NCBI GenBank assembly: GCA_964629975.1
Contig: CAZVUN010000099.1
Span: 1-11,529, forward strand
Source: G020354085 sp964629975
GTDB taxonomy: Bacteria > Pseudomonadota > Gammaproteobacteria > Acidiferrobacterales > Sulfurifustaceae
DNA length: 11,529 nt
Direction of reading: 5' to 3'
Below, one piece after another: positions 1-5,621 of the stretch; within the stretch, counting starts at the first letter, position 1, and each line of letters begins with the position of its first letter. Under the pieces are notes generated by a model that did no database searches, was not told the origin of the DNA, and was given only the letters and a program-made list of their open reading frames with translations. The position numbers were made by a program, and so were the translations under genes.

Positions 1-258
1 GAGCAGCGCCGGGTGGTCGCGCAGCGCGGCCGGCAGCTCCTCGCCGCGCTCGCGCCACAGGACGAGCGGCGGCAGGGGACGGCCGGCATGCCACAGTCCC
101 AGCGCCTCGGCGGTGGTGAGGAGCGCCACGACATCGCCACGCTCGCTCGCCACCGCGGCAGCCGGCTCGACGTGCGTCAGCGTACCGATGTCCGCGAGCA
201 GTGCGGGGTCGAGCGCGACAGCGCGCGTCAGCAGGAATCTCGCACGGGCGGCGGTCAT
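1..258 (-). CDS. unrecognised protein, N-terminal 86 residues (runs off left edge)
   Basis: An open frame reads from ATG at 258 down to base 1 without a stop, giving 86 residues that begin MTAARARFLLTRAVALDPAL and end RDHPALL. Codon use has the strong G/C third-position bias of the neighbours, and the text reads as a normal soluble protein with an Ala/Leu-rich helical start and no signal peptide or membrane segment. I do not recognise the family from this fragment. The start is supported by a GAGG two bases upstream, which is closer than usual, and by a -10-like TAGAAT (plus-strand bases 283-288) that would put transcription start about 18 bases upstream of the ATG. No convincing -35 accompanies it. 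The gene lies 140 bp downstream of the DUF1015 gene in the same direction, so it could be co-transcribed or have its own promoter. Confidence 0.6.
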   Translation of the reverse strand, partial: MTAARARFLLTRAVALDPALLADIGTLTHVEPAAAVASERGDVVALLTTAEALGLWHAGRPLPPLVLWRERGEELPAALRDHPALL

Positions 259-372
259 GGCCTCATCCGGTCCGGTCGATGCATTCTAGGCCAAACGGGC
301 GCACGCGCGCAGTGTCCCCCGGCAGGCGCCGACCGGTCGCCGCCGCCGGGGCGTGCGCTCGCGGCGGTGCCT

Positions 373-390
373 GCCCGCGTCAGCGCGGGC
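373..390 (-). terminator. GC hairpin after the DUF1015 stop (weak terminator candidate)
   Basis: A perfect 7-bp stem GCCCGCG/CGCGGGC with a 4-base loop lies 8 bases beyond the DUF1015 stop codon. There is no T-tract after it on the minus strand, so it fits an intrinsic terminator only poorly. It may instead be an mRNA 3'-end stabilising hairpin. Confidence 0.25.
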
Positions 391-398
391 GGCCAGCG

Positions 399-1640
399 CT
401 AGTCGAGGAGGTGTGACACCAGGCCGTCGGCGAGCTTTGGCTCGAACCAGGTCGACTTCGGCGGCATCACTTGGTTGGCGTCGGCCACCGCCATCATGTC
501 GTGAATCGAGGTCGGGAACAGTGAAAAGGCAACCGCCATCTCGCCGGAATCGACACGCCGTTCGAGCTCGCCGAGGCCGCGAATGCCGCCGACGAAGTCG
601 ATGCGCTTGTCGCGCCGCGGGTCACCGATGCCGAGCACCGGCGCGAGCAGCTGCTCCTGCAGCAGACTCACGTCGAGGCGCCGCACCGGATCGTCGGCCG
701 GCACGCATTGCGGCCGGATGGCAAGCCGATACCACTGCCCCGCGAGATACATGCCGAACTCGCCGGCGCGTGCCGGCCGGACCGCGCCCGCCTCCGGCCG
801 CACGACAAACGCGCTCTCGATGCGCGCCAGCAAGGCCTCGCGCGTGAGTCCGTGCAGATCCTTGACCAGGCGGTTGTAGTCGAGGATCTGCATCTGGTTG
901 TCGGGGAAGATGACCGCGAGAAAGTAGTTGTACGCCTCCTCGCCACTGTGGTGCGGATTGGCCGCTTGCCGGGCGGCGGCCACGCGCGACGCCGCCGCGC
1001 AGCGATGATGCCCGTCGGCGATGTACAGGCACGGCATGGCATCGAAGGCGCGCGTGATGGCGTCGCACTGCTGCCCCGCGCGCATGACCCACAACGTATG
1101 ACGCACGCCGTCGTCGGCGGTCACGTCGACATCCGCGGGGCTCGCGCTCGCCGCCGCCACCACGGCGTCGACCGCCGCCACCCGCCGATAGGTCAGGAAC
1201 ACCGGTCCGGTCTGGGCGTTGAGCGCCTCGATCTGGCGTACGCGATCGTCCTCCTTGTCCGGGCGTGTGAACTCGTGGCGGCGGATGCGGTTGCTGTCGT
1301 AGTCGGCGACCCGCGCCACCGCGACCAGCCCGGTCTGCGTGTGCGCGCCCATCACCAGGCGATAGACGTAGTAGTACGGCTGCGGATCGCGCTGCAGCAC
1401 GCCGGCGGCGAGCATGCGCGCAAAGTTCTCCCGGGCGCGCGCGTACACGGCCGGGGCGTAGGGATCGGTATCCGGCGGCAGGTCGATCTCGGGCCTGGAG
1501 ATGTGCAGAAAACTCCAAGGTCGACCCTGGGCACGCACGCGCGCCTCTTCGCTCGACAACACATCGTAAGGCGGCGCAATCACCTCGGCAGCGCGTCCCG
1601 GGGCGGGACGCAGTGCGGCAAACGGACGAATCAGCGGCAT
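399..1640 (-). CDS. DUF1015 family protein
   Basis: This 413-residue soluble protein belongs to the DUF1015 family (PF06245), whose biochemical role is not established. Family hallmarks are visible in order: APPYDV at residues 22-27, RRHEFT with a following lysine (about 121-129), the signature ADGHHR at 208-213, and a C-terminal MPPKSTWFEPKLADG block at 392-405. The His-rich ADGHHR motif suggests a metal or phosphate site, but that is inference. I chose ATG 1640 over upstream in-frame ATGs (1718 and others) because the family begins close to MPLIRPF and because GGAG lies five bases before this ATG. The longer start would also overlap the promoter. The length is normal for the family. It is transcribed toward the partial gene at the left edge. 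A sigma70-like promoter lies just upstream. Confidence 0.93.
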   Translation of the reverse strand: MPLIRPFAALRPAPGRAAEVIAPPYDVLSSEEARVRAQGRPWSFLHISRPEIDLPPDTDPYAPAVYARARENFARMLAAGVLQRDPQPYYYVYRLVMGAHTQTGLVAVARVADYDSNRIRRHEFTRPDKEDDRVRQIEALNAQTGPVFLTYRRVAAVDAVVAAASASPADVDVTADDGVRHTLWVMRAGQQCDAITRAFDAMPCLYIADGHHRCAAASRVAAARQAANPHHSGEEAYNYFLAVIFPDNQMQILDYNRLVKDLHGLTREALLARIESAFVVRPEAGAVRPARAGEFGMYLAGQWYRLAIRPQCVPADDPVRRLDVSLLQEQLLAPVLGIGDPRRDKRIDFVGGIRGLGELERRVDSGEMAVAFSLFPTSIHDMMAVADANQVMPPKSTWFEPKLADGLVSHLLD

Positions 1641-1667
1641 GACGGCTCCGGGGGAGAGACGGCGCGT

Positions 1668-1696
1668 ATTCAAAACTACCGGCGCCATCCGGTCAA
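1668..1696 (-). promoter_or_regulatory. sigma70-type promoter of the DUF1015 gene
   Basis: On the minus strand TTGACC (1696-1691) and TTGAAT (1673-1668) are separated by exactly 17 bases, with 5/6 and 4/6 matches to the sigma70 -35 and -10 boxes. Transcription would start near 1661, leaving a leader of about 20 bases that contains the GGAG ribosome-binding site before ATG 1640. Confidence 0.5.
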
Positions 1697-1781
1697 ACGC
1701 CGCGCGCGCTGCCGACACCCCGCGCCCGCCCCGGAGCCGCGGCGGCGCACCCGAGCGCGCCGCCGTCTGCTGCCCGCGCCG

Positions 1782-2027
1782 CTAGCGCACGCGCCGCTCC
1801 TCCACCTTGCACACGGACAGGTGGGCGTTGTCCGCGTAGAAACAATCAACCGACTCGCTGCTCGTCGCATCGCGCCCGGTCGAAAGTTCCGCGGTGCGGA
1901 TATCATCGCGTGCCGTAGCGTTGATGCGTTTGGCGAGCAGGTTGTCCGCGGACTCCTCCGCCTGCGCAGGCAGCGCGCACACGGCGACCAGCAACACCAC
2001 GGGGGCAAGGGTCTTAACAAGCTTCAT
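1782..2027 (-). CDS. small secreted protein with a cysteine pair, unknown function
   Basis: This 81-residue protein starts at ATG 2027, seven bases after a clean AAAGGAG ribosome-binding site. Residues 1-23 form a typical Sec signal peptide: MKLVK, then a hydrophobic stretch, then the cleavage motif ALPAQA before EESADN. No lipobox is present, because valine precedes Cys17. The mature part is about 58 residues, hydrophilic and charged, with two cysteines (Cys62 and Cys73 in CFYADNAHLSVC) that could form a periplasmic disulfide loop. I do not recognise a family. An in-frame upstream extension to 2204 is open, but it reads through the operator and has no good start signal. The gene lies 210 bp downstream of the CRP/FNR-type regulator gene in the same direction, behind a perfect CRP-type site, so it is a likely regulatory target. 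Confidence 0.75.
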   Translation of the reverse strand: MKLVKTLAPVVLLVAVCALPAQAEESADNLLAKRINATARDDIRTAELSTGRDATSSESVDCFYADNAHLSVCKVEERRVR

Positions 2028-2121
2028 GGCAGTCTCCTTTGTCACAGTCGGGCACAGCGCACTCGGTTCGGGACGCCGGTTGGGCTGCTGTGCGTGGCCA
2101 GGCACCGGCGTCATGGTGCTA

Positions 2122-2127
2122 ACGATA
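2122..2127 (-). promoter_or_regulatory. -10 box of the predicted CRP-dependent promoter
   Basis: TATCGT on the minus strand (4/6 match to TATAAT) predicts transcription start near 2115. The centre of the CRP-type site at 2157.5 then falls at about -42, the class II activator position where the protein overlaps the -35 region. No good -35 box is present, as expected for an activator-dependent promoter. Confidence 0.45.
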
Positions 2128-2149
2128 GTGCGCGGCGCGCACGCGCGGC

Positions 2150-2165
2150 TGTGAAGTGCTTCACA
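2150..2165. promoter_or_regulatory. CRP-type operator, perfect TGTGA-N6-TCACA palindrome
   Basis: The 16-bp sequence TGTGAAGTGCTTCACA has perfect 7-bp arms around TG and matches the CRP consensus TGTGA-N6-TCACA exactly. It lies between the regulator gene and the small secreted-protein gene, both on the minus strand. The regulator encoded next door carries the R-E-x-x-x-R recognition residues known in CRP to read TGTGA. Confidence 0.7.
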
Positions 2166-2199
2166 CCGAGGCCGGCGCTTGCAAGGAAACGCCAACTTT

Positions 2200-2218
2200 G
2201 TCACACCGCGCGTGTGAC
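2200..2218. promoter_or_regulatory. inverse palindrome GTCACAC-N5-GTGTGAC
   Basis: A perfect 7-bp inverted repeat with a 5-base centre lies 20 bases beyond the regulator stop codon. It holds the same TCACA and TGTGA pentamers as the CRP operator but pointing the opposite way. It is either an auxiliary protein site or a 3'-end hairpin. There is no T-tract on either side to make it an intrinsic terminator. Confidence 0.4.
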
Positions 2219-2237
2219 GGGCGACACGGGTCGCGGG

Positions 2238-2921
2238 TTACGCTCCGACGCCGAGCCCGCGCAGTGCGGATGCCGAACGCGGTGTGGGGTTGACGATGAT
2301 CTGGCCGTCTTCGACCCGGATCAGGCCCGAGGCGGTGAGATCGCGGAATATGCGGCTCACCATCTCGCGTGACGCGCCGACCATGTTGGCGATGTCTTTC
2401 TGCGTGTAGCGGCCGGTGATGACGAGCTTGCCGGCGAGCGGCTCGGCGAGCTGCGTGAGCGTGCGCGCCACGCGCCCATAAACGTCCATGAGCGCGAGAC
2501 TGCCGATCATCTGATCGGCAGCGCGCAGGCGCGCCGCCAGGATGCGCAACAGGTTCATGGCCACTGCCGGATGGTGCTCGAGGAAACGTCGGAAACTCTG
2601 TTTGTCGAGGATGAGAAACTCCGATGCCTCCATGGTCAGGACGCCCGCGGAGCGCGGATCGTCGTCGATGAGCGCCAGCTCGCCGATGGCATCACCCGCC
2701 CCGAGTACCGACAGGATCACTTCCTTGCCGTCGGGGTCGCCGAGGACGACCTTTACCTTGCCGCTCGCGATGATGTACAGGCTGTCGCCGCGCGCGCCCT
2801 CCTGCAGGACGAGCGCCTGCTTGGGGTAGCGCTTGCGCGCCATCGCGCGCTGCAGCTCGGCGAGCGCGTCATCCGGCAGTCCGGCGAACAACGGGACACG
2901 CTTGATGATGTCGAGTGGCAT
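2238..2921 (-). CDS. CRP/FNR family transcriptional regulator
   Basis: This 227-residue protein has an N-terminal cyclic-nucleotide-binding fold (about residues 8-125), a dimerisation helix (about 117-146) and a C-terminal winged helix-turn-helix (about 150-212). The phosphate-binding cassette is kept as GEL (80-82) and RSA (90-92). The recognition helix reads SREMVSR (184-190), giving Arg185, Glu186 and Arg190 in the places of E. coli CRP Arg180, Glu181 and Arg185, which predicts TGTGA half-sites. By my alignment the adenine contacts Thr127/Ser128 of CRP are Ala135/Asp136 here, so the ligand may not be cAMP. FNR-type N-terminal iron-sulfur cysteines are absent; there is no cysteine in the protein. 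ATG 2921 is preceded by GGAGG eight bases upstream. The gene diverges from aguA. A perfect CRP-type operator follows it and probably serves the next gene. Confidence 0.93.
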   Translation of the reverse strand: MPLDIIKRVPLFAGLPDDALAELQRAMARKRYPKQALVLQEGARGDSLYIIASGKVKVVLGDPDGKEVILSVLGAGDAIGELALIDDDPRSAGVLTMEASEFLILDKQSFRRFLEHHPAVAMNLLRILAARLRAADQMIGSLALMDVYGRVARTLTQLAEPLAGKLVITGRYTQKDIANMVGASREMVSRIFRDLTASGLIRVEDGQIIVNPTPRSASALRGLGVGA

Positions 2922-3110
2922 CGTACGGGCCTCCGCGCATGACCATGGTGCGGCACGAGTCTACCACCGAGGCGCGGTGCACATGCGCGTGCCTGTAACG
3001 CACGCGTCACAACGAAAGCGGGCGGGCGCGTGCGTGCGTGCCGTGGTCGCCGCGTGCGCGAGCGGCTATCCTATGCCGCCCCTGCCCCTTCGCTGATACA
3101 GGATGCCTGC

Positions 3111-4166
3111 ATGCCGAACCCGCCGTGCCGCTACTACCTGCCACCGGAATGGGCACCGCAAAGCGGCGTGATGCTCACCTGGCCGCACCCCCACGGTGAC
3201 TGGGCGCGGCGCCTGCCGCAGGTCGAGCCGGTGTTTACCGCCATCGCCCGCCACATCAGCCGCCACGAGCAGGTACTGATCTGCTGCTACGACGAACGCC
3301 ATCGCGAACATGTCGAGAATCTGCTCAGCGCCGACGGCGTCGACCCGCGCGCCGTCGTCTTGCGTGTGGTGCCATCGAACGACACCTGGGCGCGCGACCA
3401 TGGCCCGATCACGGTGCTGTGCCACAACGAACCGCTGCTGCTCGATTTCGGCTTCAACGGCTGGGGCGGGAAGTACGGCTACGAGCTCGACAACGCCATC
3501 ACGCGCCGGCTGTATGACCTCGGCACGTTCGGTGCGACCCCGCTGCAAAGCGTCGACCTTATCCTCGAGGGCGGCTCGATCGAGGTCGACGGTGCCGGCA
3601 GCCTGCTTACCACCAGCCGCTGCCTGTGCGCACCGACGCGCAACCCGCGCTTCGACCGCAAGCAGCTCGAGGCGCATCTCAAGGAGCTGCTCGGCCTCAA
3701 CCGCGTGCTGTGGCTGGAACACGGGCACCTGGCGGGCGACGACACCGACAGCCACATCGACACGCTTGCCCGCTACTGCGACGTGCGCACCATTGCCTAC
3801 GTGAGCTGCGACGACCGTGGCGATCCACACTATGCGGACCTGAAGGCGATGGAAGAGGAGCTGATGCGCTTTACCGCCGCCGACGGCCAGCCCTATCGGC
3901 TGGTGGCGCTGCCGTGGCCGCGCGCGATCCACGACGAGGACGGCCGCCGCCTGCCGGCCACCTACGCGAACTTCCTTATCATCAATGGCGCGGTACTGGT
4001 GCCGACCTACCGCGATCCGGCGGATGCCACCGCGCTCGCGCGCCTGCAGCAGTGTTTTCCGGACCGCACGGTCATCGGCATCGATTGCCTGCCATTGCTC
4101 TACCAGTACGGCAGCCTGCACTGCGTCACCATGCAGCTGCCGGCCGGCGTGCTGCCGGCGCGCTGA
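3111..4166 (+). CDS. aguA: agmatine deiminase
   Basis: This 351-residue cytoplasmic enzyme of the peptidyl-arginine deiminase superfamily should hydrolyse agmatine to N-carbamoylputrescine and ammonia, the first step of the agmatine route to putrescine. Visible hallmarks are NDTWARDHGPI (90-100) with the substrate-binding aspartates, FNGWGGKY (115-122), LEGGSIEVDG (152-161), the catalytic His/Asp region DSHIDTLARYCD (213-224) and the nucleophile Cys338 in GSLHCVTMQLP. The length is normal for the family. I took ATG 3111 because the family begins a few residues before the YYLPPEW block and AGGA lies upstream; an in-frame ATG at 3030 would add 27 atypical residues. The partner aguB follows on the same strand 486 bp on, but a hairpin and an opposite-strand gene lie between them, so the two are probably separate transcription units. 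Confidence 0.95.
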   Translation: MPNPPCRYYLPPEWAPQSGVMLTWPHPHGDWARRLPQVEPVFTAIARHISRHEQVLICCYDERHREHVENLLSADGVDPRAVVLRVVPSNDTWARDHGPITVLCHNEPLLLDFGFNGWGGKYGYELDNAITRRLYDLGTFGATPLQSVDLILEGGSIEVDGAGSLLTTSRCLCAPTRNPRFDRKQLEAHLKELLGLNRVLWLEHGHLAGDDTDSHIDTLARYCDVRTIAYVSCDDRGDPHYADLKAMEEELMRFTAADGQPYRLVALPWPRAIHDEDGRRLPATYANFLIINGAVLVPTYRDPADATALARLQQCFPDRTVIGIDCLPLLYQYGSLHCVTMQLPAGVLPAR

Positions 4167-4180
4167 GCCCGCACAGAAAC

Positions 4181-4208
4181 GCGAAAGGCACCTTGCGGTG
4201 CCTCTCGC
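4181..4208. terminator. hairpin between convergent genes, likely bidirectional terminator
   Basis: Bases 4181-4192 pair with 4197-4208 around a TTGC loop, giving a 12-position stem with a single mismatch. It lies between the ends of aguA (plus) and the small secreted-protein gene (minus). On the minus strand it is followed by GTTTCT, a weak U-tract, and none follows on the plus strand. Placement between convergent genes supports a terminator role. Confidence 0.5.
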
Positions 4209-4227
4209 GGTCAGACCGCGCGGCCGC

Positions 4228-4551
4228 TTAGCGCGCGGCGGGGGCCCCGGCTCCGGCGCCCTTCTCGACCGCCTTCTCCTTGCCCTTGGCCTTGGTGTCG
4301 CCCTTCACCTCGACCTTGGTGGCAGTCATGCTGTAGTACACCGTCACCTTGGCGCCTTTCTTGAGCTCGCCCTCGACCTTGGTGCTGGCGTCGCGCGCGA
4401 ACTCCCACTTGCCGTCCTTGCCGGCGTCGATGACGATCGACTTGTCGGTGACGTCGAGCACCGGACCGGTCTTCTGGTAGCCCTTGTCGGCCAGCGCCAC
4501 GGGCACGGTCAACAGCAGGCCGGCCAACACCGCCAGAGAATTCTTGATCAC
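4228..4551 (-). CDS. small secreted protein with a Lys/Glu/Gly/Ala-rich tail
   Basis: This 107-residue protein starts at GTG 4551, six bases after a full AGGAGG ribosome-binding site. That site decides the start over an in-frame ATG at 4608, which has no such signal and would add a non-signal-like extension. Residues 1-21 form a Sec signal peptide ending VALA before DKG. Residues about 26-84 read as alternating beta strands (PVLDVTDKSIVID, KWEFARD, AKVTVYYS, ATKVEVKG), resembling small periplasmic OB-like or beta-barrel proteins, though I cannot name a family. Residues 85-107 are a low-complexity charged and glycine/alanine tail. There is no cysteine, so no disulfide or lipid anchor. It is convergent with aguA and divergent from aguB. 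Any link to polyamines is positional only. Confidence 0.75.
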   Translation of the reverse strand: MIKNSLAVLAGLLLTVPVALADKGYQKTGPVLDVTDKSIVIDAGKDGKWEFARDASTKVEGELKKGAKVTVYYSMTATKVEVKGDTKAKGKEKAVEKGAGAGAPAAR

Positions 4552-4557
4552 GTTGTT

Positions 4558-4563
4558 CCTCCT
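4558..4563 (-). promoter_or_regulatory. strong ribosome-binding site fixing a GTG start
   Basis: AGGAGG on the minus strand, six bases before GTG 4551, is a perfect Shine-Dalgarno core. It sets the start of the small secreted protein, and the signal peptide begins immediately after the GTG. Confidence 0.7.
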
Positions 4564-4652
4564 GAGTTGGGGGTAGGTTGGGAGGCGCCACGATAGAAAA
4601 TTTGCCACGCGCCCGCAAGCGGCCGTGGCGGGCTTTGATGTACCATTGCGCC

Positions 4653-5540
4653 ATGAGGCAGATGCTCAATGTCGGGGTCGTGCAGCACGCCTGCGGCGAG
4701 GACCGTGCGGCCAATCTCGAGGCGTCGATCAGCGGCATCCGGGCCGCCGCCGCGCAGGGCGCGGAGCTCGTCGTGCTGCAGGAGCTGCACGCCGGCGTGT
4801 ACTTCTGCCAGACCGAGGACCCGCGCCGTTTCGATGAGGCCGAACCGATTCCCGGGCCGACCAGCGAGGCGCTCGGGGCGCTCGCGCGCGAGCTCGGCGT
4901 CGTCATCGTGGCCTCGCTGTTCGAGCGGCGCGCGCCGGGGCTGTACCACAACACCGCCGTGGTGCTGGAACGCGACGGCGCGCTCGCCGGCCGCTACCGC
5001 AAGATGCACATCCCGGACGACCCCGGCTACTACGAGAAGTTCTACTTCACGCCCGGCGATCTCGGCTTCACGCCGATCGCGACCTCGGTCGGCACGCTCG
5101 GCGTGCTGGTGTGCTGGGACCAGTGGTATCCGGAGGCCGCGCGTGTCATGGCGCTCAACGGCGCGGAGCTGCTGCTCTACCCGACCGCCATCGGCTGGGA
5201 CCCGCGCGACAACGAACCTGAGCGCCTGCGCCAGCGCGACGCCTGGACGACGGTGCAGCGCGCCCACGCCATCGCCAACGGCCTGCCGGTGGTGGTGTGC
5301 AACCGCGTCGGCGAGGAACCCGACCCCTCGGGGCAGACGGCCGGGATCCGGTTCTGGGGATCGAGCTTCGTGGCCGGAGCGCAGGGCGAGCTGCTGGCGC
5401 AGGCCGCGGCCGACCGCGCCGAGGTGCTGGTGGTGGCCATCGACCGGCAGCGCAGCGAGTCGGTGCGGCGCCTGTGGCCATTCCTGCGCGACCGGCGCAT
5501 CGACGCCTACCACGACCTGCTCAAGCGCTACGGGAAGTAG
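4653..5540 (+). CDS. aguB: N-carbamoylputrescine amidase
   Basis: This 295-residue nitrilase-superfamily enzyme should hydrolyse N-carbamoylputrescine to putrescine, CO2 and ammonia, completing the route begun by AguA. The catalytic triad is visible as Glu44 (VLQELHAGVYFC), Lys117 (YRKMHIPDDPGYYEKFYF) and Cys154 (VLVCWDQWYPEAARVMALNG). The stretch from CWDQW to YPTAIGWDP is typical of this substrate class rather than of beta-ureidopropionase or plain nitrilase. Two nearby ATGs (4653 and 4662) are possible and neither has a well-spaced ribosome-binding site; GAGG lies only three bases before 4662. I use 4653, where TACCAT six bases upstream would give a leaderless message. In-frame ATG 4638 is less likely. 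The gene ends 81 bp before the RNA methyltransferase gene and may be co-transcribed with it. Confidence 0.95.
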   Translation: MRQMLNVGVVQHACGEDRAANLEASISGIRAAAAQGAELVVLQELHAGVYFCQTEDPRRFDEAEPIPGPTSEALGALARELGVVIVASLFERRAPGLYHNTAVVLERDGALAGRYRKMHIPDDPGYYEKFYFTPGDLGFTPIATSVGTLGVLVCWDQWYPEAARVMALNGAELLLYPTAIGWDPRDNEPERLRQRDAWTTVQRAHAIANGLPVVVCNRVGEEPDPSGQTAGIRFWGSSFVAGAQGELLAQAAADRAEVLVVAIDRQRSESVRRLWPFLRDRRIDAYHDLLKRYGK

Positions 5541-5621
5541 CATCGCGTTTCGAGGTCCCCGGTTCGGGCCTCTGGTTCAAACGCGAAACCCGGGACCCGC
5601 GACGCGAGACGGCCTGGCCAC

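Noticed and set aside
2028..2204. N-terminal extension of the small secreted protein to an upstream start at 2204
   Set aside because: The extension crosses the operator and promoter and hides a perfect signal peptide and ribosome-binding site at 2027.
708..2372. A 554-codon open frame on the plus strand opposite the DUF1015 gene and the small secreted protein
   Set aside because: Its translation is rich in Arg, His, Val and Ala with no recognisable motif and runs antisense to a clear family member, as expected in GC-rich DNA.
2994..3011. TGTAA-N8-TCACA between the regulator gene and aguA as a second CRP operator
   Set aside because: The spacer is 8 rather than 6 bases and the left half is imperfect, so I see no support for autoregulation there.
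3066..4121. A 351-codon minus-strand frame opposite aguA
   Set aside because: It is a codon-bias shadow; aguA has all catalytic motifs on the other strand.
4566..4607. ATG 4608 as the start of the small secreted protein between aguA and aguB
   Set aside because: It has no ribosome-binding site and would bury the signal peptide; GTG 4551 after AGGAGG is better on both counts.
5574..5582. GGTTCAAAC resembling a tRNA T-loop between aguB and the methyltransferase gene
   Set aside because: No acceptor, D or anticodon arms can be formed around it in the 81-bp gap.
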